64,000 bases of DNA from Ralstonia insidiosa (GCF_008801405.1 NZ_VZPV01000001.1:310001-374000), one strand, 5' to 3'; shown: positions 45,111-54,054, counted from the stretch's first letter. The notes: generated by a model from the sequence alone, not told the origin. Numbers and translations: made by a program.

Positions 45111-46109
45111 TCACTTCGGCATCGGCTCGTAATGCACCTTGCTGCGCCACTTGCCGTCGACAAGCGTTTCCACGGTGACCTTCATCTTGTCACCCCCACC
45201 CTGCGCGTCATCAATACGGCGCTCAACGGCGACGGGCACATCGCGTTCAACGGCGTACACGGTGCGCTCGTGATAGCAGCAACCACCCTTCGCCCACGTG
45301 CGTAGACGCTTGTTCTTGGCGTCGACCTCAAAGAACCCGAGTGTTTCGAGAATCAGCTCCGTCATCTTGCTGTTGCGGACAAAGCGCTGCGTGCGCGCGT
45401 TGAACAGATAGATGTCGTAGCTCGGGCCACCGTAGCTGCCGTTGTTGCCCGTCTGGATGCCGAAGTCTTCCTGGCCGTCAAAGTTGAAATCGCCCACGTT
45501 GATGACGCCCTGATAGTCATAGCGCCGGGCCGAGTTGACCAGCGGCCCTTTGCCCCCTTGCGGTAGCGTGACAAAGACCGCCGGCAGATTGATGGTCTGG
45601 CGCACCGTCCGCTGGCCCTTGTCATAGATGAGCAACTGGGCAGGCCCTTCACAGGTTGCATCCCTGTCTGCATTGCTCTCTGGACATGCCTCCAGCATGC
45701 GCAGTACGAAATCGTGTTGCTTCGCGATGGTCTTCATTGAAAAGACCGGACCATCAACCGCCGCGCTTGAGCTCGGGAACTCTGGTTGCGATTGCAGTTC
45801 ATCAATGCGCGCGCGATACGCGGTCTTCAACGCCGCCACATCGATCTCGCCAGACGGCGCACGCTGCTTCAGCCATTCGCGCTGCCCGGCCTTCAACGCA
45901 TCGGTGTCGGCACCACGCTTGTTCAACGCAGCGCGATACGCATTTGCCAGCTCACTGTCGAGCGCGGAGAGTTGGGGGTCATTGCAGATGGCGTGCTCGA
46001 TGGGACTGCGCGCCGCGCCGCAATCGAAGCTGGCCGCGTGTGCGCTGGTTGCTGTCAGCAATGCAATGGCGAGTGCTACGCCTGGGCGAATGGCAGAGAT
46101 CGGTGTCAT
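45111..46109 (-). CDS. LprI-like (DUF1311) exported protein
   Basis: A 332-residue protein with a signal peptide (VALAIALLTATSAHA-A). The N-terminal ~75 mature residues form an LprI/DUF1311 domain: FDCGAARSPIEHAICNDPQL, ALDSELANAYRAAL and QREWLKQR. The C-terminal part (VNVGDFNFDGQEDFGIQTGN) resembles VCBS/XAC2610-type beta-propeller strands. LprI domains inhibit lysozymes, so a cell-envelope protective role is possible. ATG at 46109 begins the signal peptide; the upstream extension is rejected. Confidence 0.8.
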   Translation of the reverse strand: MTPISAIRPGVALAIALLTATSAHAASFDCGAARSPIEHAICNDPQLSALDSELANAYRAALNKRGADTDALKAGQREWLKQRAPSGEIDVAALKTAYRARIDELQSQPEFPSSSAAVDGPVFSMKTIAKQHDFVLRMLEACPESNADRDATCEGPAQLLIYDKGQRTVRQTINLPAVFVTLPQGGKGPLVNSARRYDYQGVINVGDFNFDGQEDFGIQTGNNGSYGGPSYDIYLFNARTQRFVRNSKMTELILETLGFFEVDAKNKRLRTWAKGGCCYHERTVYAVERDVPVAVERRIDDAQGGGDKMKVTVETLVDGKWRSKVHYEPMPK

Positions 46110-46670
46110 TGGAGTATCGATGCACGCAGGGGTGGTCGGGCGAGCGGAATGGTACCTGTCCCCGGCCGCATCAAGACCGTTTGCCGACGCCTCTGTGGAC
46201 AACTCCACCCCCACCTGTGCATAACACCAGGGAAAAGCGTGTTGGCTCTCCGGGGTTAGCGTGTCCACAGCACAGGAACAACTTCCACCCGTGGCGATGG
46301 AGCCTGATGCAATTGCCCGGACTCATCCACGTAACCGCACACACTCTCCGATAGGTTGTCCGTTCCGCAAGTCATTGATCCAAAAGCACTTTTGCTACCT
46401 ATCCACAGAACTTATCCACCGTTATCTATTACTACTATCTGTATACATAAAGAAGTAAACCTATAAACCCGCTATGGGGCGCGTCGTTCGATCGGGCATG
46501 TGAATATCGACTGCGCTTTGAATACGGCAACCCCCCTCTCTTTCGTCCTTGCACCATGCACGGCGCGTACTACGCTTGGTGAGGTTTGCGTAGCGCACTG
46601 TCATACGGCCCGCGCAAAGTCAGCGTGCCGTCTCCCGATCGACACCGGTTTCCTCCCCAGAGAACACACC
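46110..46670. promoter_or_regulatory. Intergenic locus related to the DnaA-box region (locus C)
   Basis: 561 bp without a gene. It holds TGTGGACAA (46194-46202), the consensus box TGTGCATAA (46216-46224), CTATCCACA (46399-46407) and TTATCCACC (46412-46420), then the AT-rich tract. 46401-46454 is the near-exact copy of 19050-19103. Upstream of the secreted hydrolase pair. Confidence 0.65.
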
Positions 46671-47579
46671 ATGCGAAAACTGTTTGCAGCCATTGCACTC
46701 TTGCTGGCCATGACGCCCGTTGTGCAGGCTCAGGTGAAGCCCTATCCGCCGGGTTGTCGCCACCAGAACATCCAGACTGACGGGGCGACCTTGTTTGTGC
46801 GTGTGTGCGGCAGCGGGCCGGCGGTGGTCTTGCTGCATGGTTTTGGCGACACGGGCGACATGTGGGCACCGCTGGCCACCGAGCTGGCACGCACCCATAC
46901 CGTGGTGGTGCCGGATCTGCGTGGTATGGGTTTGTCGTCGCACCCTGACGGCGGCTACGACAAACGCACACAGGCGGGCGACATCCGGGCTGTGCTGACG
47001 CACCTGAACATCGATCAGGCCGACGTGGTCGGCCACGACATCGGCACCATGGTTGCCTTCGCCTATGCGGCACGCTATCCGGACAAGACGACGCGGCTGG
47101 TCGTGATGGATGCCCCGGTGCCGGGCGTCCCCCCGTGGGAACAGATCGTCCGCTCGCCTGCCCTCTGGCACTTCTCATTCGGCGGCCCCGATGCGGAGCG
47201 TCTGGTGAAAGGCCGCGAGCGAATCTACCTGGATCGGTTCTGGAATGAATTTGCCGGAGACCGCACGAAGATCGACGAGGCAACGCGCGTGCACTATGCG
47301 CGCCTCTATGCGAAGCCCGGTGCCATGCATTCTGCGTTCGCGCAGTTCCTGTCGATTCCGCAAGACGCGGAAGACAACCAGAAATCGCTCCCGACCAAGC
47401 TGACCATGCCGGTGCTGGCCATCGGCGGTGAAAAGTCCTTCGGCCCGAACGAGGCGATCGTCATGCGCAATGCCGCCACCAATGTGCAAGAGCTGGTGGT
47501 TCCCAATGCCGGGCATTGGTTGATGGAAGAACAGCCGCAAGCTACCGTGAGCGCGATCGTGAAATTCCTCGCGCAATAG
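46671..47579 (+). CDS. Exported alpha/beta hydrolase, epoxide-hydrolase-like
   Basis: A 302-residue enzyme with a signal peptide (LFAAIALLLAMTPVVQAQ). Oxyanion motif LLHGFGDTGDMW; the nucleophile elbow is GHDIGT, where Asp replaces Ser, as in epoxide hydrolases and haloalkane dehalogenases; the base is in NAGHWLMEEQP. So an epoxide hydrolase or dehalogenase is likelier than an esterase. ATG at 46671. The next gene, another secreted hydrolase, starts 44 bp downstream. Confidence 0.85.
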   Translation: MRKLFAAIALLLAMTPVVQAQVKPYPPGCRHQNIQTDGATLFVRVCGSGPAVVLLHGFGDTGDMWAPLATELARTHTVVVPDLRGMGLSSHPDGGYDKRTQAGDIRAVLTHLNIDQADVVGHDIGTMVAFAYAARYPDKTTRLVVMDAPVPGVPPWEQIVRSPALWHFSFGGPDAERLVKGRERIYLDRFWNEFAGDRTKIDEATRVHYARLYAKPGAMHSAFAQFLSIPQDAEDNQKSLPTKLTMPVLAIGGEKSFGPNEAIVMRNAATNVQELVVPNAGHWLMEEQPQATVSAIVKFLAQ

Positions 47580-47623
47580 CGTCTGATTTTTACGCGCCCG
47601 GCAAACCAATCTCCGCTCCATTC

Positions 47624-48865
47624 ATGAAGACACGCCAGCTCTACGCCGCTGCGTGCGGGCTGCTCGCCTGCAGCATCGCTACGGCATCACCCGATGCAGA
47701 CCTGCTGGGCCAGAAGCAAGGCTATCCGTTGGCGCCAAGCGCGACGCGCATCTACGAGACCCCTTACATCGTGGGTTCCTTTAGCGGCATGGACCGGCTC
47801 TCACCGTCCTGCGAACTCGCGCCGGCAGACAAACCTGTGCCGTTCAAGAGCGCTGACAAGGAAGCCGACTTCCGGTATCGCTTTCGTGGTGGTGACTACA
47901 CGCTGGCGGACTACATGCAACACCAGCGCGCGACCGCCGTCCTGATCGTTCAGGACGGCACCCTCCTGGCGGAACACTACGGCTATGACCGCACGCAAGA
48001 CATGCGCATGCTGTCGAACTCGATGGCCAAGACGCTGTTGGCGCTCGCGATCGGCAAGGCGTTGGAGGACGGCAGCCTGCACGCGCTGGAGGATCGCGCA
48101 GACCAGTACGTGCCCGGGCTTGCCGGCACCTTGTACGGTGCAACGCGCATTGTCGATCTGCTGCGCATGGCCTCCGGCGCGAAGTATGTGGAGGACTACA
48201 CCCCCACGGATGATCGCGCGCGATTCCTCAGCACGGCCGCTAAGCAAGGGGTGCTTGCGGCAGCCGCACAAGTGAGCGAGCGAGCCGATCCGCCGGGTAC
48301 GCGTTTCAACTACGCGGGAGCGCAAACCGAAGTACTGAGCTTGGTGCTCCAGGCAGCCACGCAACGCAGCCTGTGCGATTTCGTGGACGAAAACCTATGG
48401 AAGCCGATGGGCGCGCAATCCAAGGCGACCTATCTGGTGCGCCAATCCGATGGATCAGCATTTGCCCAAGGCGGCTTCAACGCAACGGCGCGCGACTACG
48501 CTCGTCTTGGAGCCATGCTTGCCAACGACGGCGTGGTGCAGGGTCGACAAGTGGTGCCGCGCGACTTCCTGTTGAACATGACGGACGCATCGCGCCAACC
48601 GGAGCCGTTTCGCCCCGGGCAGATGGTCTATCACGGTAGCCGCTACTACGGCTATGGCTTTCAGGTCTGGCTACTCCCGGGAGACGCACGGCGGTTCGTG
48701 CTGCTGGGCATCCACGGACAAGCCATCTACGTGGATCCGCAATCCAGGCTGACCATGGTCCACCTTGCCGTGGGGCAGGACGCATCAGGCGATGCGAGCG
48801 GTGCCCACCTGGGCGCAGAGCGGGACGCGTTGTGGCGCGGTGTTGTTGAGCGGTTTGCGCGCTGA
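47624..48865 (+). CDS. Exported serine hydrolase, beta-lactamase/EstB-NylB type
   Basis: A 413-residue protein with signal peptide and a beta-lactamase-fold domain. Catalytic S-x-x-K is Ser133-Met-Ala-Lys136 in SNSMAKTLLAL. The Tyr motif is Tyr230 in RFNYAGAQTE (Y-A-G, not the Y-x-N of true beta-lactamases) and the third motif is GIHGQAIYVDP. This combination fits carboxylesterases or 6-aminohexanoate-dimer-hydrolase-like enzymes. Second of a tandem pair of secreted hydrolases. Confidence 0.85.
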   Translation: MKTRQLYAAACGLLACSIATASPDADLLGQKQGYPLAPSATRIYETPYIVGSFSGMDRLSPSCELAPADKPVPFKSADKEADFRYRFRGGDYTLADYMQHQRATAVLIVQDGTLLAEHYGYDRTQDMRMLSNSMAKTLLALAIGKALEDGSLHALEDRADQYVPGLAGTLYGATRIVDLLRMASGAKYVEDYTPTDDRARFLSTAAKQGVLAAAAQVSERADPPGTRFNYAGAQTEVLSLVLQAATQRSLCDFVDENLWKPMGAQSKATYLVRQSDGSAFAQGGFNATARDYARLGAMLANDGVVQGRQVVPRDFLLNMTDASRQPEPFRPGQMVYHGSRYYGYGFQVWLLPGDARRFVLLGIHGQAIYVDPQSRLTMVHLAVGQDASGDASGAHLGAERDALWRGVVERFAR

Positions 48866-48880
48866 AGCGAATCTGCGCCC

Positions 48881-49873
48881 TTACCAGCGCGAGGTGTGGT
48901 CTTCCGTCACGCCGGTCAGCCCCTGCACGGCATGCCGGATGCCCGTGTCCGGATCCACGATCTCGCCATCAAAATGGCCGATCGGCTGGATATAGCGGCT
49001 GGCGGCGATGAGCAGGTTTTTGTTTTCGCTGCGCGCGCCTTCCGGTGTGAATGTCAGGTCGACCAGGCGATTGGTACTGCGGATGTGCCACGGTTGAAGC
49101 GGCTGCTTCGCATCGAAATCAAACTCGACCGCGCCGACGCGGATCAGCTTGCCATGCAGCCACACGGCGTTTTCAGCATCCGCCATATAGCCTTGCTGCA
49201 GGTTGAAACCCATGTCATGACTGTGCGCGCTGGCCCAGCGCCAATGCGTTTCCCGCGCCAGCAGGCCGTTCGAGTAGTCCAGCGACGCCACGGCGCCATC
49301 CATCCCATAGCGTTTGTCTGGGCAATCGGCAGTGCCACTGACCATCAGCCCACCGCTCTTGTGCGTCGAGTGTGCAAGCCAATTTGCGGGGGCAATGGAT
49401 GCCAGCACAGGCGGCATGCCAGCCAGTTCGATGTCTGCGGCCAACCGCAGCTTGGGTGACTGAATGGTCAGGGTCAGCCGATCGCGTTTGCGCTGGAAGG
49501 CCATGCGGCAACGTCCGGCCGTGAAAGACGCGTTACCAAAAGCGCGGTCTTCTATCTTTGCGGATAGCCCCGGCAATCCATTCGCACTGGTCGCGCCGAC
49601 AACTTGCCGGCGTTGCCGGTCAAACAGGTAGGCGAACGCGGTGCCCGTCCAACCCACGTCAACAATCGCCGCACCGATGAAGTAATCCGGATGCGCAATC
49701 GCGGCATATTGCCAACGCTTGTGATGCAGCTTGCGGGTCAGCCGCTGGTAAAGCGTGGTTTGCAGCGGCTGCCAGTCCAGTTGTTCCACGATCCCTTCAT
49801 ACATGCCAAACGCAGGCAGGCCCTGTTCAAGCACCAGATGGCTGGGCGCGGCGGGTAGGCGCGATGGAGTCAT
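48881..49873 (-). CDS. DUF2804 family protein
   Basis: A 330-residue protein of unknown function, all-beta in appearance, with DUF2804 traits: the opening LPAFGMYEGIVEQLDW, the segment HHKRWQYAAIAHPDYFIGAA, and HSHDMGFNLQQGYM near the middle. Related to lipocalin/AttH-like folds by rough pattern. Convergent with the serine hydrolase gene (15 bp). No signal peptide. Confidence 0.8.
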   Translation of the reverse strand: MTPSRLPAAPSHLVLEQGLPAFGMYEGIVEQLDWQPLQTTLYQRLTRKLHHKRWQYAAIAHPDYFIGAAIVDVGWTGTAFAYLFDRQRRQVVGATSANGLPGLSAKIEDRAFGNASFTAGRCRMAFQRKRDRLTLTIQSPKLRLAADIELAGMPPVLASIAPANWLAHSTHKSGGLMVSGTADCPDKRYGMDGAVASLDYSNGLLARETHWRWASAHSHDMGFNLQQGYMADAENAVWLHGKLIRVGAVEFDFDAKQPLQPWHIRSTNRLVDLTFTPEGARSENKNLLIAASRYIQPIGHFDGEIVDPDTGIRHAVQGLTGVTEDHTSRW

Positions 49874-50129
49874 GGCGTGTCGCGTTGGTCCTGGGTCGGA
49901 GATGCGCTGACTCTACACGCCACCTGACGCGGCATGTGGCGTTTGAAGTGGGTGTATGGACGTGCGTTGCAGCCATGCCGGGGTGAGCGTGCCCTGCCCC
50001 CACCCCGCGCCTGAGCGGTGCCTTACGGGCACTCCGGGCTCCGGCGCCTGGCTCGCAGTGGTCGAAGACGTGCCCGGGCGCTACGATCTATGCTCACCGC
50101 CTGCTTCTTCGCCGTCGAAGACTTCTTCA

Positions 50130-50453
50130 ATGCCACGTCACCACCACCACGTCTACGTTGTCGAACTCTCGCGGCAAGTGCTGGCCGAAGCGCGCTTCGT
50201 GAAAGCCAATCCCGATTACCTCGGCGGCAAGCCTTGCGTTTATGTCGGCATGACAGGACAGTCGCCGGACGTGCGCTTTGACAAACACAAAGCGGGGCTG
50301 AAATCGAACCGGTTTGTGCGGGAGTATGGCTTGCGCCTGATGCCGGAGCTGTACGAGTGCTTCAACCCGATGCCTTACGAAGCGGCACGGGAGATGGAAG
50401 TGGAACTGGCGATCGGATTGCGCGAGGAAGGGTATGCGGTGTGGCAAGCGTAG
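50130..50453 (+). CDS. GIY-YIG-like small protein
   Basis: A 107-residue protein with a GIY-like strand (HVYVVELSRQVL) and a YIG-like strand (PCVYVGMTGQSPDVRFDKHK). The spacing between the two motifs is ~27 residues, longer than in UvrC/homing-type nucleases, and the C-terminus MEVELAIGLREEGYAVW has a Glu that could be the metal ligand. A divergent GIY-YIG nuclease is plausible but unproven. ATG at 50130; longer upstream extension rejected. Confidence 0.65.
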   Translation: MPRHHHHVYVVELSRQVLAEARFVKANPDYLGGKPCVYVGMTGQSPDVRFDKHKAGLKSNRFVREYGLRLMPELYECFNPMPYEAAREMEVELAIGLREEGYAVWQA

Positions 50454-50517
50454 ATCAGTGCGGTTGGGTGAATGCTGGACTTCAAAGTGAGTGGAGCTAA
50501 CAATCGGCTACGGTTGC

Positions 50518-50590
50518 AGCTGAAATAGCGACATCTGTTTGGGCTATTTCGACGGGCACAGATGCCGCCTGACGCACTCGCCGTTTCAGC
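50518..50590. other. Interleaved inverted repeats (pseudoknot-like) upstream of the ferredoxin gene
   Basis: GAAATAGC (50522-50529) pairs with GCTATTTC (50543-50550); CATCTGT (50532-50538) pairs with ACAGATG (50558-50564); GCTGAAA (50518-50524) can also pair with TTTCAGC (50584-50590). The first two pairs interleave a-b-a'-b'. See findings. Confidence 0.5.
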
Positions 50591-50640
50591 TATCCTTGCC
50601 GCTTCGCGTTGTTACCCGCCCGTCGGCCTTTGCCTGCCGC

Positions 50641-50940
50641 ATGACCGAAACCGACCCATCCCACCGCGTCCGCATCGAACCGCTCGGCGTCAGCTTCGAC
50701 GCGCCGGAATCGCTGACACTGCTCGAAGCCGCTGGCTTCGCCGGTGTGTCGCTGCCGCGCTCGTGCCGCAACGGCACCTGCCGAAGCTGCTTCTGCCGGA
50801 TCGTCAGCGGCACCGTCCGCTACACGATCGAATGGCCGGGCCTGAGCCGCGAGGAAAAAGCCAACGGCTACACGCTGCCGTGCGTCGCGATCGCGACGTC
50901 GGACGTCATCGTCGACGTGCCCGATGCGACCGTGGCGTAA
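50641..50940 (+). CDS. Plant-type [2Fe-2S] ferredoxin
   Basis: A 99-residue electron carrier. Cluster ligands fit C-x4-C-x2-C-x30-C: Cys42, Cys47, Cys50 in SCRNGTCRSCFC and Cys81 in LPCVA. No transit or signal sequence. ATG at 50641 (MTETDPSHRV). 22 bp before the NAD(P)-binding gene. Codon use (many GCG, CGC, TCG) looks more Burkholderia-like than the neighbours, hinting at transfer. Confidence 0.88.
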   Translation: MTETDPSHRVRIEPLGVSFDAPESLTLLEAAGFAGVSLPRSCRNGTCRSCFCRIVSGTVRYTIEWPGLSREEKANGYTLPCVAIATSDVIVDVPDATVA

Positions 50941-50962
50941 GTCCTCAGCCTCCATTACGCTC

Positions 50963-51667
50963 ATGACGAATCCACCCACCAGCCCGCCGCCCGCGCTCCC
51001 GCGTCATGTCGCGGTGATCGGCGCAGCGGGCGGCCTCGGCCAAGCCATCCTGCGCATCTGCCGCGCCGAGGGCATCCGTTTCACCGCCATCGTCCGTTCC
51101 AGGCCCGAGCGGATCGCCGACGTGCCGGCCGGCAGCCGCGTCGCCGTCGTCCGTTCGCTTGCGGACCGCGCCGCGCTCACCGATGCATTCGCCGGCACCG
51201 ACGCGGTGCTCACCGCGCTCGGCGTCACGCCGACGAGCGACGATCCGTCCTCGCGGCTTTCCGCGAATATGGACGCGGTCAACGCGTCGATGCGTGCAGC
51301 GGATGTCGACCGCATCGTCGTGGTCAATACGCTGCTGACAGCGCCGCCGGGCGAACCGCCGAGTCGCGCGATCCGGTTCTTTTCGCACGTGCCCGGCCGG
51401 ATCGGCCGAGGCGCGGCCGAATTGCAGGCCGTTGTCGACGCGCTCGGCAACGGCGCGTTCGCGTCGCTGCGCTGGACGCTCGTGCGCGCGGCCGTCAATG
51501 CGCGCGGCAAGGACGAACGCCCGGCCGCGTCGGTCGACGCGAACGGCACACGCAACAACAGCCTGATGCCGGTGTCGTATGACGCAATGGGAAGATGGAT
51601 GCTCGAAGAAGCGGCGGCGAACGCGTTCGTACGCCAGGCGCCGAAGGTGTCGCGGCAGCGAAACTGA
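50963..51667 (+). CDS. NAD(P)-binding atypical short-chain reductase
   Basis: A 234-residue Rossmann protein of the NAD(P)H-binding/NmrA-like type: glycine motif VAVIGAAGGLGQAIL, then DRIVVVNTLLT and an atypical active site around SLRWTLVRAAV. No YxxxK pair in the usual place, so sensing or an unusual reductase role is possible. Directly behind the ferredoxin gene; may share its promoter. ATG at 50963. Confidence 0.75.
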   Translation: MTNPPTSPPPALPRHVAVIGAAGGLGQAILRICRAEGIRFTAIVRSRPERIADVPAGSRVAVVRSLADRAALTDAFAGTDAVLTALGVTPTSDDPSSRLSANMDAVNASMRAADVDRIVVVNTLLTAPPGEPPSRAIRFFSHVPGRIGRGAAELQAVVDALGNGAFASLRWTLVRAAVNARGKDERPAASVDANGTRNNSLMPVSYDAMGRWMLEEAAANAFVRQAPKVSRQRN

Positions 51668-51906
51668 TCCCACGTTCGGAGCGAACGCGGGCCGCCGGGG
51701 GGCAGGTTTTCCGTGCCATCCAGCAACGCGCATAGCGCCGTTAGTTTCTCCGGTCCCGAGTGGACACGCGAGAACCGCCTCGTTCAGCTCGCGACCGGGG
51801 ATCCGTCGCACAAAGCCACTACAATAGCGCCCCTTCACCGGTGGCACCCGCTCCTGATTCCCCTGCAGGCGCATGCCTCCCGCTGCACTCGAGAAGCCAC
51901 ACTCCT

Positions 51907-53160
51907 ATGAAGTCAAACGCTTGCGGCGTCGATTTCGGCACGTCGAACTCCACCGTCGGCTGGCTGAGATCGGACGCACCCACCCTGCTGCCGCTCGAAG
52001 ACGGCAAGGTTACGCTGCCTTCCGTCATCTTCTTTCACGCCGAAGACCCGCTGGTCAGCTACGGCCGTGCCGCGCTGGCCGACTATCTTGCTGGCTACGA
52101 GGGCCGCCTGATGCGCTCGCTCAAGAGCCTGCTCGGCACGTCGATGATGGACGACAGCACCGAGGTCATGGGCCAGGCCATGCCCTTCCGCAAGCTGCTG
52201 GCGCATTTCATCGGCGAACTCAAGAGCCGCGCCGAGCGCGCCGCCGGCCATGAATTCCGCCGCGCCGTGCTGGGTCGCCCGGTGTTCTTCATCGACGAAG
52301 ATCCCAAGGCCGACCAGCTCGCCGAAGACACGCTGTCGGAAATCTCGCGTGACGCTGGCTTCGACGAGATCGCCTTCCAGTACGAGCCCATCGCCGCCGC
52401 GTTCGACTACGAGGCCGGCATCAGCGGTGAAGAACTTGTGCTGGTGGCGGACATTGGCGGCGGTACGTCGGACTTCTCGCTGGTGCGCCTGTCGCCCGAC
52501 CGCGCGAAACGCCTTGACCGCCGCGAGGACATCCTCGCCAACGGCGGCGTTCACATCGGTGGCACCGACTTCGACCGCGCCCTGAGCCTGGCCAGCGTGA
52601 TGCCGCTACTGGGCCTGAACAGCACGCTGCGCAACGGCAAGGCGATGCCGTCCGGCCAGTATTTCGACCTGGCGAGCTGGCACACCATCAACCATGTGTA
52701 CACGCGCAAGGCGTGGGCGGTGGTGATGGACAATTACCGAGATGCCGCCGACACCGAAAAACTCGACCGCCTGATCCGCCTGATCCGCGAGCGCGCCGGC
52801 CACTGGCTGGCCATCCAGGTGGAAGCCGCGAAGATCGCGCTGTCCGACGTCCCAGTGGCGGAGATCGACCTGCACCGCATCGCGCCCGAGTTGAAGCAGC
52901 CCGTCACGCGCGAGGACTTCGACCAGTCGATTGGGAAGCTGGTCGGCAAGACGGTCTCGACGGTGCAGGCGATGCTGAAGACGGCGGGCGTCGCAGCGGA
53001 AGCGGTCGATACCATTCTCTTCGCTGGCGGCTCCAGCGGGGTGCCGTTGCTGCGCGAGCAACTGGCGCAAGTGCTGCCGTCGGCGCGGCGCGTCGAAGGC
53101 GACCTGTTCGGCGGGATCGGTTCTGGCCTGGCGCGCGATGCGGCGCGCAAGTTTGGCTGA
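51907..53160 (+). CDS. Hsp70-family (YegD-like) ATPase
   Basis: A 417-residue actin-fold ATPase: phosphate-1 motif GVDFGTSNSTVGW at the N-terminus, phosphate-2 VLVADIGGGTSDFSLV, adenosine motif ILFAGGSSGVPLLREQ. It stops after the nucleotide-binding domain and lacks the DnaK substrate-binding domain, as in YegD. Role unknown; possibly a DnaK-like chaperone or assembly factor. ATG at 51907. Last gene before the island boundary. Confidence 0.88.
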   Translation: MKSNACGVDFGTSNSTVGWLRSDAPTLLPLEDGKVTLPSVIFFHAEDPLVSYGRAALADYLAGYEGRLMRSLKSLLGTSMMDDSTEVMGQAMPFRKLLAHFIGELKSRAERAAGHEFRRAVLGRPVFFIDEDPKADQLAEDTLSEISRDAGFDEIAFQYEPIAAAFDYEAGISGEELVLVADIGGGTSDFSLVRLSPDRAKRLDRREDILANGGVHIGGTDFDRALSLASVMPLLGLNSTLRNGKAMPSGQYFDLASWHTINHVYTRKAWAVVMDNYRDAADTEKLDRLIRLIRERAGHWLAIQVEAAKIALSDVPVAEIDLHRIAPELKQPVTREDFDQSIGKLVGKTVSTVQAMLKTAGVAAEAVDTILFAGGSSGVPLLREQLAQVLPSARRVEGDLFGGIGSGLARDAARKFG

Positions 53161-53284
53161 CGGGCTGAAAGGCTGAGGGGCGGCGGGACGTTTCGAGCGT
53201 ATCGAACCATCCGGGTTGGGATATTGCTGTCGTCGGAGACGCGGACCACGCCATGCTAGAGGCGATCCAACGCAAAGCGACGGA

Positions 53285-53404
53285 CTCAGCTCGCAGGCTA
53301 CGCTCAATGCCGTCGCCAGACGGCTCAACGAGCGCCCGCGCAAGACTCTAAACTTCGATACGCCAGCGGAGCGATTCCATCAATACGTTGCATTGGCCGG
53401 TTGA
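53285..53404 (+). pseudogene. IS30-family transposase C-terminal remnant
   Basis: Only the last ~39 codons of a transposase survive: ATLNAVARRLNERPRKTLNF then DTPAERFHQYVALAG and a stop at 53402. The start is missing; sequence upstream is not transposase-like. It marks an old insertion right at the change from high-G+C chromosome to the lower-G+C orphan-gene array. Confidence 0.8.
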
Positions 53405-53475
53405 CTCTGCAGCCAGGAGCCGCCATTCGGTAACAAGGGAGTACGCATCGGGTTCTGCTTGGGAGGCTGCACCGT

Positions 53476-54039
53476 ATGCTTTCAATTGACGAGATGGCTC
53501 GGCGGCACAACGTTTCCATATATCGCTTGCGAGCACTCCAGGTTGCGACTATTCCAGTCGACTGCACCAAGAGAGTCGATGTGGGGTTCTATGCGAAAGA
53601 GAAAGCGCGACTAATCAACCCGCTGTCTTTTCTGACGAAGGCAGAAATCCGCCCTGGGCTTTTCGCATATGGAAAACAAGCCCCCAGCCTTGCGCAGGCC
53701 GTCGCTGCGGACGGCGAGCTTTGCAATGCTCTGGATACGTTGCTCACGAACTATGCGTGGGCCATCGAGTGGAATGATGCGTCGCTGCAAGCGCGCGTGA
53801 ATACCTGGAAAGCGACGATTGACGGCGACTCGACTGGCGGCGAAAGGTTTTTGTCCAATCTCGAAACGGTAGCCAGACGGCTCGGTGACGTCAGCAATGG
53901 ACGCAGTCAGGTAGTGGCACGCCTTTCCCCGTTGGCATTCGGCCCAACCTGGTTTCGCAAGCGGGCAATGCTCGGAGGATTTTCGGCGGGGCTGGTCATT
54001 GTCGTCATGCTTCTCTTCGTTGCTGGCAGTGTTCGCTAA
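53476..54039 (+). CDS. Hypothetical protein with helix-turn-helix-like N-terminus and C-terminal membrane anchor
   Basis: A 187-residue protein of unknown family. The N-terminus MLSIDEMARRHNVSIYRLRA looks like a small HTH; the C-terminus has one membrane segment, AMLGGFSAGLVIVVMLLFVA. GGGAGG lies 9 nt before the ATG. Topology would put the HTH-like part in the cytoplasm. First of the island genes; lower G+C than the core. Confidence 0.65.
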   Translation: MLSIDEMARRHNVSIYRLRALQVATIPVDCTKRVDVGFYAKEKARLINPLSFLTKAEIRPGLFAYGKQAPSLAQAVAADGELCNALDTLLTNYAWAIEWNDASLQARVNTWKATIDGDSTGGERFLSNLETVARRLGDVSNGRSQVVARLSPLAFGPTWFRKRAMLGGFSAGLVIVVMLLFVAGSVR

Positions 54040-54054
54040 TTGCTTGGAAGCGCA

